A DNA stretch of 64,000 bases from Bacilli bacterium (GTDB lineage: Bacteria > Bacillota_I > Bacilli_A > RF39 > UBA660), in the NCBI GenBank assembly GCA_022009835.1, contig CP091726.1, forward strand, positions 1,178,001-1,242,000, in the 5' to 3' direction. A program made the position numbers and the translations under genes. The notes under the pieces are model-generated. The model had not been told where the DNA came from and did not search any database. It saw nothing but the letters and a program-made list of their open reading frames with translations. Positions within the stretch are counted from its first letter, which is position 1. Each line of letters starts with the position of its first letter. Of the stretch, positions 11,537 to 18,533 are shown one piece after another.

Positions 11537-12458
11537 ATGAATATAAATTTTGAATTATATAGAATATTTTATGTAGTTGCTAATCATAGTAATATTACTA
11601 AAGCAAGTGAAGAATTAAATATATCACAGCCTGCTATTAGTAAATCTATTAAGAATCTTGAAGATCAATTAGGAGGAAACCTCTTTATAAGAACTAAAAG
11701 AGGGGTTATATTAACAGAAGAAGGAAAAGAATTCTATAACTATATTAAACAAGCTATGGAATATATTAATAATGCTGAAAAGAAGTTTACCAATCTTATT
11801 AACTTAGAAACAGGATGTATAAAAATTGGAATTAATACTACTTTAACAAAAAGAATTCTTACTACCCTTTCTAGAAGAATTTCACTCTTTATATCCTAAA
11901 ATAGATATTCAAATTATAACAGGACTAACTACAGAATTAATATCTAAATTAAAAAAATGGATTAATTGATATAATAATATTAAATATTAACAATAAAGAT
12001 TACGGTAATGATATTGAAATAATTAAATGCCAGAAGATAAATGATTGTTTTTGTAGTAAATAGTAAATTCAAAGAATTAATTAATAAAGAAATATCACTA
12101 AAAAGATATAAACAATTATCCTTTAATATTGCAAAAGAAAGGTTCTAATACTAGGGATTTTTTTAGATAATATTGCTAAGGAAAAACGATGTTATTCTAA
12201 AAACCTAATATAGAACTAGCAAGTTATTCTCTAGTTGTAGAATTTTCTAAAATAGGACTAGGTATTGGATATGTAACTAAGAAATATATACAAAAAAAGA
12301 ATTAAAGAATAAAGAACTATATGAATTAAATATCAAAGAAAAGATTCCTAGTAGATATATAGGTATCGCTCTATCAAAAAAATCACTTACCTAGTTTTTA
12401 GTACTAAAAAAAACTTATTGAAATAATAGAAAAAAAGACAAATATAATTTTTAAATAA
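11537..12458 (+). CDS. LysR-family transcriptional regulator
   Basis: TGGAGG precedes the ATG by 6 nt. The N-terminal winged HTH is textbook: ELYRIFYVVANHSNITKASE then LNISQPAISKSIKNLEDQLG. The effector domain starts at GCIKIGINTTLTKRIL and includes EEFHSLYPKIDIQIITG and LASYSLVVEFSKIGLGIGYV. Shifts are at 11870, 11960, 12045, 12140, 12195, 12290 and 12385, always in A or T runs. Divergent from coaD, with 118 nt between starts; LysR proteins often control the divergent gene, but a CoA gene would be an unusual target. Confidence 0.85.
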
Positions 12459-12480
12459 TTTTTATATCTGTCTTTTTTTA
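12431..12480 (+). terminator. Terminator overlapping the LysR gene end
   Basis: AAAAAAGACA pairs with TGTCTTTTTT across the stop codon, extended by AATATAA/TTTATAT with one mismatch. A T-rich tract follows. Confidence 0.7.
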
Positions 12481-12541
12481 GTTTTTATAATATATTCTTA
12501 GTACTATAAACTCATAACTGGCAGTTAAGCAAGTTCGAGTA

Positions 12542-12594
12542 AAATAGTACAAAAAAAGAGCTTGTTTTTGTTTCAAACTCTTTTAAGTACTATT
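12542..12594 (-). terminator. Terminator of the tRNA operon
   Basis: Long hairpin directly 3' of tRNA-Leu. Outer stem AAATAGTAC/GTACTATTT, inner stem AAAAGAG/CTCTTTT with a T7 run on the minus strand. Confidence 0.75.
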
Positions 12595-12678
12595 TGGTGC
12601 GGGTGAAGGGACTTGAACCCCCACGGATAAACCACTAGATCCTAAGTCTAGCGCGTCTGCCAATTTCGCCACACCCGC
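12595..12678 (-). tRNA. tRNA-Leu (anticodon TAG)
   Basis: Minus-strand acceptor GCGGGTG/CACCCGC, anticodon stem CTAGA/TCTAG with loop CTTAGGA, a variable arm as in class II tRNAs, T arm GGGGGTTCAAGTCCC, discriminator A and an encoded CCA (12595-12597). Confidence 0.95.
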
Positions 12679-12685
12679 ACAATTA

Positions 12686-12762
12686 TGGTGGACCCTGCAG
12701 GACTCGAACCTGCGACCGCCCGGTTATGAGCCGGATGCTCTAACCAACTGAGCTAAGGGTCC
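12686..12762 (-). tRNA. tRNA with CAT anticodon, most like tRNA-Ile2
   Basis: Acceptor GGACCCT/AGGGTCC, D arm TAGCTCAGTTGGTTAGAGCA, anticodon loop CTCATAA, T arm CAGGTTCGAGTCCTG, encoded CCA. The body resembles Bacillus tRNA-Ile2, whose C34 is changed to lysidine by TilS, more than elongator Met tRNA. It lacks the three G-C pairs of an initiator. Seven nt separate it from tRNA-Leu, so both share one transcript. Confidence 0.88.
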
Positions 12763-12843
12763 ATTACTATATAAATATTAACTTTTCATACAAGATAAAT
12801 GCTATCTACTATTGTTAGAGCATCCTTCTTGAAGAACAAATTA

Positions 12844-12872
12844 AGTATACCATTTTTAAGTACTTATGTCAA
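12844..12872 (-). promoter_or_regulatory. Sigma-A-type promoter of the tRNA operon
   Basis: On the minus strand TTGACA (12872-12867), a 17-nt spacer and TATACT (12849-12844), then ~80 nt to tRNA-Ile2. This is nearly a perfect consensus. Confidence 0.85.
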
Positions 12873-12938
12873 TAAGATAAATAATTATTTTTAACTATTT
12901 TTTTACTATTTTTATGCACCTATTGAATAAAATTTACT

Positions 12939-13220
12939 ATGAATAATCAAAATATTGAAGATAAAGCATTGACTACTCTAGCCTTTGTTATAGGGCTTGC
13001 TCTTATAGATAATCTATCTAGCACTGAACAAAATGCTGTTGGTAACTGGATAATGTTAATAGCACAAACTCTTTGTACTAATGGTAGTTATACATTTAAT
13101 AAAGAATGGAAAAAGTCATACAAGTAATGGTAATACTCCTGTTACTAAAGATACCTTAGAAAAAAAGTTAGAGATATTATTAATAATACTATAAGAAAAA
13201 AATATGTAAATTATTTTTAA
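12939..13220 (+). CDS. Small conserved-looking protein, unknown function
   Basis: Starts MNNQNIEDKALTTLAFVIGL and continues ALIDNLSSTEQNAVGNWIML and AQTLCTNGSYTFNKEWKKS. After a one-base shift at 13114 (A run) it reads TSNGNTPVTKDTLEKKVRDI and ends KKYVNYF at TAA 13220, ~94 aa in all. The first part is one amphipathic or membrane-associated helix pair; the EQNAVGNW block looks like small proteins I have seen in Bacillota, but I cannot name the family. The upstream Shine-Dalgarno is weak. It converges on the toxin gene. Confidence 0.6.
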
Positions 13221-13235
13221 TTCATTTAACATTTT

Positions 13236-13691
13236 TCATTTTTTTAATTTATCTATATCTGTAAAAAAATAAATCAGTCCCCCTTTTCTTTAATCCAATC
13301 ATATTTTTTTAAATAAACTTTTAATTTCATTTTGTAAATCAGTTGGAACACTTAGTGGGACACCATCAACAGTATGCACATGATCTATATACTTTTCTAA
13401 TGTAGGAAATGCATTTTGAAGTAATATTGCAGCATCTTTGTCTGCTATTTTCCTAATTATAATTGTATTACAAAAAAACCATAACGTTCTACCTTTTTTT
13501 ATTAATTATTTTTTTGATATTTATCTACTTTTAGAACTTATTGGTATAAACCATAAGATATCTTTGTCTTTAATAGTAAAATAGGTTGGTCTCTTTTTAC
13601 CCTTTTCATGATTTTGCATTAAACTATCATCATCTACAACATCAAAATATTCATCTTTAATATGATATAAATAACCTGTCTTAATTTCCAT
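13236..13691 (-). CDS. CptN-like endoribonuclease toxin of a type III toxin-antitoxin system
   Basis: I chose the ATG at 13691 because GGAG lies 9 nt upstream; earlier ATGs overlap or abut it. The protein reads MEIKTGYLYHIKDEYFDVVD, DDSLMQNHEKGKKRPTYFTI, KDKDILWFIPISSKVDKYQK, then IIIRKIADKDAAILLQNAFP and TLEKYIDHVHTVDGVPLSVP. This pattern (YHIKDEYF, RPTYF, WFIPISSKVDKY, QNAFP, DHVHT) matches CptIN-family toxins as I remember them. Shifts at about 13535, 13505, 13480, 13305 and 13275 are all in homopolymers. Upstream on the same strand stand a promoter, an RNA repeat array and a terminator, the defining type III order. Type III toxins cleave RNA and are blocked by direct binding of the repeat RNA. 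Confidence 0.8.
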
Positions 13692-13721
13692 GGGCATCAT
13701 CTCCATATATAATATATCACA

Positions 13722-13755
13722 AAATAAAAAGAAAACTCCATCATTTGATGAAGTT
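13722..13755 (-). terminator. Terminator between antitoxin RNA and toxin
   Basis: AACTTCATCA/TGATGGAGTT stem (one G-U) followed by TTTTCTTTTT. In type III loci this leaky terminator sets the ratio of RNA antitoxin to toxin mRNA. Confidence 0.85.
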
Positions 13756-13868
13756 ATTCTACATTTTCAACCAGGATCATTTATTAGTCGCACCACCTGG
13801 AAGCGAAAAAAACATTGTCGCCTGGAATCATTTATTATTCGCACCATCCAGAAGCGAAAAACATTTTC
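13756..13868 (-). ncRNA. Type III antitoxin RNA repeats
   Basis: Two full tandem units and a third partial one on the minus strand: unit 1 is 13868-13820 (49 nt), unit 2 is 13819-13769 (51 nt), unit 3 begins at 13768. Each opens GAMAATGTTTTTTCGCTTCY, continues with GGTGGTGCGA and TAATAAATGATYC. The two full units differ by a few substitutions and T-run length. The array lies between a promoter and a terminator just ahead of a CptN-like toxin, so it is read as the cptI-type RNA that folds into units binding the toxin. No other repeats of this type occur in the window. Confidence 0.78.
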
Positions 13869-13888
13869 ACACTAATAAGTGCAATATA

Positions 13889-13919
13889 AATATACTACAT
13901 TTTTTTATGAAAATGTCAA
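13889..13919 (-). promoter_or_regulatory. Predicted promoter of the toxin-antitoxin locus
   Basis: TTGACA at 13919-13914 on the minus strand; a -10-like AGTATATT lies 17-19 nt downstream (13896-13889), spanning an A7 run whose length may be misread. The first repeat begins ~20 nt later. Confidence 0.6.
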
Positions 13920-14030
13920 TTAGTATACAATATTATTATATTTATTTATAAATAATTTATGTACTATAACTATTATTTTTTTAATACTACTTATACCATT
14001 CACCCCAAATATAATAAGTATGGTTGATAC

Positions 14031-14094
14031 TTATTTGGAGATCAACGGCTCCAAATAACACTGATAAGACTTACATAGTAAGACTTATAGTGCA
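14031..14094 (+). repeat. Two-hairpin intergenic element, copy H
   Basis: Hairpin 1: TTATTTGGAG, loop ATCAACGG, CTCCAAATAA (perfect 10 bp). Hairpin 2: CACTGATAAG paired with CTTATAGTG around an inner stem CTTAC/GTAAG. It shares architecture but little sequence with the other copies. It sits between the toxin locus and the ppdK terminator. Confidence 0.6.
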
Positions 14095-14097
14095 TAT

Positions 14098-14137
14098 AAA
14101 AAAAGAACCTAGATAAATAACTTATTTAGGTTCTATA
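14098..14137 (-). terminator. Terminator of ppdK
   Basis: AGAACCTA/TAGGTTCT stem followed by T7 on the minus strand, immediately after the ppdK stop. Confidence 0.85.
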
Positions 14138-14141
14138 ATAA

Positions 14142-16781
14142 TTACATAGTCTCTTTTAATTTAGCTTGAGCAGCAGCTAATCTAGCAATAGGAACTCTAT
14201 ATGGTGAACAAGATACATAGTTTAGTCCTATATTATGACAGAACTCAACGGATGTTGGTTCTCCACCATGTTCTCCACATATACCTAATTTAATATCAGG
14301 TCTAGTACTTCTGCCCTTTTCTGCGGCCATCTTAACAAGCTGTCCTACACCTACTTGGTCTAATTTAGCAAATGGATCAATTTCATATATCTTATTTTGA
14401 TAATAAGCATCTAAGAATTTACCAGCATCATCTCTAGAGAAGCCAAATGTCATTTGAGTTAAATCATTAGTACCAAATGAGAAGAACTCTGCTTCTTTAG
14501 CGATAGCATCTGCGGTTAAGGCTGCTCTTGGTATTTCTATCATAGTACCAATATGATATTTCATATCAGAATTATATTCTCTCTTAACTTCTTCAGCTAC
14601 TTCTACAACGATATCTTTGACAAACTTAAGTTCTTTTTCTTCTCCTACTAAAGGTATCATAATTTCAGGTGTAATATCATAACCATCTTCTTCTTTAACC
14701 TCAATAGCGGCTTCCATTAAAGCCCTAGTTTGCATTCTAGCAATCTCTGGATAAGTAACAGCAAGTCTACATCCTCTATGACCCATCATTGGATTAAATT
14801 CATGTAATTCTGCTATCTTATTCTTTAAATGTTCTACAGTAACATTCATATCTTTTGCTAAAGCAATTATATCTTCTTCTAAAGTAGGTAAAAATTCATG
14901 TAGTGGTGGATCTAAGTATCTAACAGTCATTGGAAGATTCTTTAACTCTTTATACATAGCTTTAAAATCACCTTTTTGGAATGGGATTAATTCATCTAAA
15001 GCTTTTGTTCTATCTTCTACTGTCTCTGATAGAATCATCTTTCTAATCTTAGGTATTCTATCTTCTTCAAAGAACATATGCTCAGTTCTACATAGTCCTA
15101 TACCTTCTGCTCCTAGTTCAATAGCTTTAGCAGTATCTCTAGGATTATCAGCATTAGTTCTAACACCTAGTGTTCTATATTCATCAGCCCACTTCATTAT
15201 TCTACCAAAATCACCACTAACAGTAGCCTCTTTAGTAGGAATATCTCCTGCATATATTTTACCAGTGTTACCATCAAGTGAAATATAATCCCCCTTATGG
15301 AATGTCTTACCTCCTAAAGTAAATTCTTCCTTTTCTTCATTAATATTAATAGCACCACAACCTGCTACACAGCATGTACCCATACCTCTAGCAACAACGG
15401 CAGCATGAGAAGTTCTTCCACCTCTTACAGTTAAAATACCTTGAGAGGCAACCATACCTTCAATATCTTCAGGGGTAGTCTCTAGTCTTACAAGTACTAC
15501 TCTCTTTCCTTTACCACCTTTACCTAATGCTTTTGCTTCTTCAGCAGTAAATACTACCATGCCAGCAGCGGCACCAGGACTAGCAGGTAATCCTTCACCA
15601 ATAGAAGTACTCTTCTTTAATTCTTCAGCATCAAATGTAGGATGAAGTAATTGATCTAGACTCTTAGCATCAATTCTAAGTACTGCCTCCTCTGGAGTAA
15701 TCATACCTTCATCTACTAGATCACAAGCAATCTTAATTGCAGCTTGTGCAGTTCTCTTACCATTTCTAGTTTGTAAGAAATATAACTTACCTTCTTCAAT
15801 AGTAAACTCCATATCTTGCATATCTCTATAATGATTTTCTAGTTTTTGAGCAAGTTCCATAAACTCTTTATAACATTCTGGTAAATCTTCTTCTAGTTTA
15901 GTAATAGGTTCAGGAGTTCTAACACCTGCGACTACATCTTCTCCTTGAGCATTAATTAAGTATTCTCCATAAATACCTTTTTTACCAGTTGCAGGATCTC
16001 TAGTAAAGGCAACACCAGTACCTGAAGTATTACCCATATTACCAAATACCATTGATTGTACATTAACTGCTGTTCCCCAATCTCCTGGTATATCATTCAT
16101 TCTTCTATAAACAATAGCTCTAGGATTATCCCAAGAACGGAATACTGCTTTAACTGCTCCCATTAATTGTTCTTTAGGATCTTGAGGGAACTCTTCACCA
16201 TTCATGTGATCACTATATACTTTTTTAAATCTATTTACTAATTCTTTTAAATCTTCTACTGTAAGTTCAGTATCATAATGAACACCTTTCTCTTCTTTTA
16301 ATTCATCTATTATTTTTTCAAAGAAAGATTTATTTACTTCCATTACTACATCTGAATACATTTGAATAAATCTTCTATAAGAATCATAAGCAAATCTAGG
16401 ATTACCAGTCTTTTTAGCAAATCCTTCTACTGCTACATCATTTAATCCTAGATTAAGTATTGTATCCATCATACCTGGCATACTTGCTCTAGCACCACTT
16501 CTTACTGATACAAGTAATGGATTATTTATATCACCAAACTTCTTTCCTTGTAATTTTTTTCTAAATCTTCTAGTGCTTTTAAAGATTTGAGATTCTATCT
16601 CTTCAGATATTTCTTTACCATTATCATAATAATTAGTACAAGCCTCTGTTGAAATAGTAAATCCTTGCGGTATAGGTAATCCTAAATTAGTCATTTCAGC
16701 TAAATTAGCCCCTTTACCACCAAGTAAATTTCTCATATCCTTGTTACCTTCTTTAAAGGCATAAACATATTTTGTCATCAT
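14142..16781 (-). CDS. ppdK: Pyruvate, phosphate dikinase
   Basis: Interconverts pyruvate + ATP + Pi and phosphoenolpyruvate + AMP + PPi; in anaerobes it often runs in the glycolytic direction using PPi. The 879 aa are full length. N-terminal ATP-grasp domain: YVYAFKEGNKDMRNLLGGKG, VSVRSGARASMPGMMDTILN. The phospho-His domain has GGRTSHAAVVARGMGTCCVA with the catalytic His. The C-terminal PEP/pyruvate barrel has GHRGCRLAVTYPEIARMQTR and KLGICGEHGG with the catalytic Cys. GGAG precedes the ATG at 16781 by 5 nt (16778 is an equal choice). Residues ~107-117 read STRRFRKK where the family has ALEDLEKK; two compensating one-base shifts (16585 and 16557) explain this. It stands alone, closed by a terminator. 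Confidence 0.97.
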   Translation of the reverse strand: MMTKYVYAFKEGNKDMRNLLGGKGANLAEMTNLGLPIPQGFTISTEACTNYYDNGKEISEEIESQIFKSTRRFRKKLQGKKFGDINNPLLVSVRSGARASMPGMMDTILNLGLNDVAVEGFAKKTGNPRFAYDSYRRFIQMYSDVVMEVNKSFFEKIIDELKEEKGVHYDTELTVEDLKELVNRFKKVYSDHMNGEEFPQDPKEQLMGAVKAVFRSWDNPRAIVYRRMNDIPGDWGTAVNVQSMVFGNMGNTSGTGVAFTRDPATGKKGIYGEYLINAQGEDVVAGVRTPEPITKLEEDLPECYKEFMELAQKLENHYRDMQDMEFTIEEGKLYFLQTRNGKRTAQAAIKIACDLVDEGMITPEEAVLRIDAKSLDQLLHPTFDAEELKKSTSIGEGLPASPGAAAGMVVFTAEEAKALGKGGKGKRVVLVRLETTPEDIEGMVASQGILTVRGGRTSHAAVVARGMGTCCVAGCGAININEEKEEFTLGGKTFHKGDYISLDGNTGKIYAGDIPTKEATVSGDFGRIMKWADEYRTLGVRTNADNPRDTAKAIELGAEGIGLCRTEHMFFEEDRIPKIRKMILSETVEDRTKALDELIPFQKGDFKAMYKELKNLPMTVRYLDPPLHEFLPTLEEDIIALAKDMNVTVEHLKNKIAELHEFNPMMGHRGCRLAVTYPEIARMQTRALMEAAIEVKEEDGYDITPEIMIPLVGEEKELKFVKDIVVEVAEEVKREYNSDMKYHIGTMIEIPRAALTADAIAKEAEFFSFGTNDLTQMTFGFSRDDAGKFLDAYYQNKIYEIDPFAKLDQVGVGQLVKMAAEKGRSTRPDIKLGICGEHGGEPTSVEFCHNIGLNYVSCSPYRVPIARLAAAQAKLKETM

Positions 16782-16871
16782 ATCATCTCCTCACTCTAAT
16801 ATAATAACAAAATCAAATAAAAAAAGTTCAATAATAATATAAAATTTTTTTACTATTTCTTTACATTTTTT

Positions 16872-16927
16872 ATCACTTTCAGCCTATAGTCTTCCAGTGT
16901 CATTTATAGTCTATAGTCTATAAATGA
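16872..16927 (-). repeat. Two-hairpin intergenic element, copy G
   Basis: On the minus strand hairpin 1 is TCATTTATAG, loop ACTATAGA, CTATAAATGA. Hairpin 2 is CACT-GGA-AG, loop ACTATAGG, CT-GAA-AGTG, with a GGA/GAA internal loop. It lies between rpsI and ppdK. Confidence 0.7.
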
Positions 16928-16968
16928 TATATCAACCATATCTATCATATATAAGCCATTACTACATA

Positions 16969-17003
16969 CAAAAAGAAGTTACAATTAATGTAACCTCTTT
17001 TAA
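16969..17003 (-). terminator. Terminator of the rplM-rpsI operon
   Basis: AGAGGTTACA/TGTAACTTCT hairpin followed by TTTTTG on the minus strand, directly behind the rpsI stop. Confidence 0.85.
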
Positions 17004-17004
17004 A

Positions 17005-17424
17005 TTATCTCTTACTAAATTGTGGAGCTCTTCTTGCACCTTTAAGACCATATTTCTTTCTTTCTTTAACTCTTGGATCTCTAGTTATAAATCCATTAGC
17101 TTTAAGAATCTTTCTATATGAATCTTCGCTTCCTTCATTATCTTCATCATAAACTAGTAATGCTCTTGTAATACCAAGTCTGATAGCACCTGTTTGACCA
17201 GAAAATCCACCACCAATAACATCAGCATTAACATCAAATGTATTCTCGTTATTAGTAACTACTAATGGTTGTTTTAAATCCATTACTAATACCTCATAAG
17301 GCATATATTCATGAACATCTCTACCATTAACAGTTATTTTACCAGTACCTGGAGTTAATGTAACTTTAGCTACTGAACCTTTTCTTCTACCAGTTCCATA
17401 AAAACTTCTTTTTTCTTTAGCCAT
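17005..17424 (-). CDS. rpsI: 30S ribosomal protein uS9
   Basis: Small-subunit protein whose C-terminal tail reaches the P-site tRNA. Typical opening YGTGRRKGSVAKVTLTPGTG, middle QPLVVTNNENTFDVNADVIG, GGGFSGQTGAIRLGITRALL and the basic tail KERKKYGLKGARRAPQFSKR. 139 aa, close to the usual 130. The start ATG shares one base with the rplM stop (TAATG), so the two are coupled. Confidence 0.98.
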   Translation of the reverse strand: MAKEKRSFYGTGRRKGSVAKVTLTPGTGKITVNGRDVHEYMPYEVLVMDLKQPLVVTNNENTFDVNADVIGGGFSGQTGAIRLGITRALLVYDEDNEGSEDSYRKILKANGFITRDPRVKERKKYGLKGARRAPQFSKR

Positions 17425-17867
17425 TATTTGTTACCTCCCATTTCTAATACTTTTGGCATTTGAGCAGCATGTTTGTGGTCTTCACCAGCATATACAAATA
17501 ATTTTTTGTACATTTGTCTTCCTAATCTATTATGAGGAAGCATTCCTTTTACAGCTCTTTCTACCATTTCTACTGGATAATTTTGTCTCATTTCTTTAGC
17601 AGTTCTTTCTCTTAAACCACCTACATATCTAGAGTGATCATAATAAATTTTTCCCTCTAGTTTGTTACCAGTTAATGCTACTTTATCAGCATTTACAATG
17701 ATAACATAGTCTCCACAGTCAACATGTGGTGTATATGTTACTTTATGTTTTCCTCTTAATATAGTAGCGGCTTTACTAGCAACTCTTCCTAGAGGAATAT
17801 CTTTAGCATCAATAACATACCAAGTTCTATTAACTGTTTCTTTTGATTGCATAAATGTTGTTTTCAT
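17424..17867 (-). CDS. rplM: 50S ribosomal protein uL13
   Basis: Early-assembling large-subunit protein. Motifs: RTWYVIDAKDIPLGRVASKA, ATILRGKHKVTYTPHVDCGD, DHSRYVGGLRERTAKEMRQN, and VKGMLPHNRLGRQMYKKLFV. 147 aa, the normal length, with no shift. AAGGAGAAG is ~8 nt before the ATG. A hairpin leader upstream may give autogenous control. Confidence 0.98.
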   Translation of the reverse strand: MKTTFMQSKETVNRTWYVIDAKDIPLGRVASKAATILRGKHKVTYTPHVDCGDYVIIVNADKVALTGNKLEGKIYYDHSRYVGGLRERTAKEMRQNYPVEMVERAVKGMLPHNRLGRQMYKKLFVYAGEDHKHAAQMPKVLEMGGNK

Positions 17868-17911
17868 TCTTTTTTTCTTCTCCTTTTTTTATATTTATAA
17901 GTTTGTTTTCA

Positions 17912-17939
17912 AATATCAGATGGTCCCAATATCTAATAT
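17912..17939 (-). promoter_or_regulatory. Hairpin in the rplM 5' leader, candidate L13 leader
   Basis: ATATTAGAT/ATCTGATAT (one G-U) with loop TGGGACC, ~50 nt before rplM. Position and size fit the autoregulatory leader known for L13-S9 operons of Bacilli, but I cannot confirm the covariance model by eye. Confidence 0.45.
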
Positions 17940-18160
17940 CCTCCAACCAAATGTACCGATTATGATTTTACTATTATTTTATGATTTTGTCAACAATTTA
18001 GAGCTTTTTTCTTTATTTTTCTCCATATTTTACTACTTTTTAACCTTTTTAACTACAAAATTAACTATTCTTTTTCTATAACTTATATACCAAATAACAA
18101 TTGACACCAAATAAAATTAATAGTATAATACATATCAGTTCTGAAAAGGGGGCATAATAA

Positions 18161-18498
18161 AATGAAATTAATTCACAATGACGAAAAATATATTGTAATC
18201 CATGGAACATTAGAAGAATTAGAAAATGGATTAAAAAAACTATAGAAATAGAAAAAAAGGAATAATAAAAACTAAATCTAAAATTAGTAAACACTATTGC
18301 ATCTGCTAATGCAATAATAGGAATATTAAACACTATCATATATCTAAATACCAATAATGAAATAAATGGAATTGTCTCTCTTTTTATTGCATTAATGATG
18401 TCTATACAAATTAAAAAAATCTAAAAAAATTAGATAATGAACTAGATGATTTAGAACAAATAAAAAGAAGCCATTATCGATTACCAAGAAAAAAATAA
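18161..18498 (+). CDS. Small two-helix membrane protein, unknown function
   Basis: AAAGGGGG lies 9 nt before the ATG, a strong signal. It reads MKLIHNDEKYIVIHGTLEEL, ENGLKKTIEIEKK, and, after shifts at 18235 and 18263, NTIASANAIIGILNTIIYLN and INGIVSLFIALMMSIQIKKI, then ends in LDNELDDLEQIKRSHYRLPR. Two hydrophobic segments follow a soluble first part; ~110 aa. The opposite-strand reading over the same region is a shadow. No family recognised. Confidence 0.6.
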
Positions 18499-18533
18499 GA
18501 TAACTAAAACCAAATAGTTATCTTATTTTTTTA
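18494..18533. terminator. Bidirectional terminator
   Basis: AATAAGATAACTA/TAGTTATCTTATT perfect stem, T run to the right and A run to the left. It serves the small + gene and the P-type ATPase on the minus strand. Confidence 0.85.

Noticed and set aside
12686..12762. Initiator or elongator tRNA-Met
   Set aside because: Anticodon is CAT, but the body fits tRNA-Ile2 of Bacilli and lacks the initiator G-C pairs; Met remains possible.
13756..13868. Possible CRISPR array
   Set aside because: Only about two units, no spacers of differing sequence, no cas genes; position fits a type III antitoxin instead.
18076..18354. Hydrophobic minus-strand ORF
   Set aside because: The + strand here has a strong ribosome site and a coherent small protein; the minus reading is its shadow.
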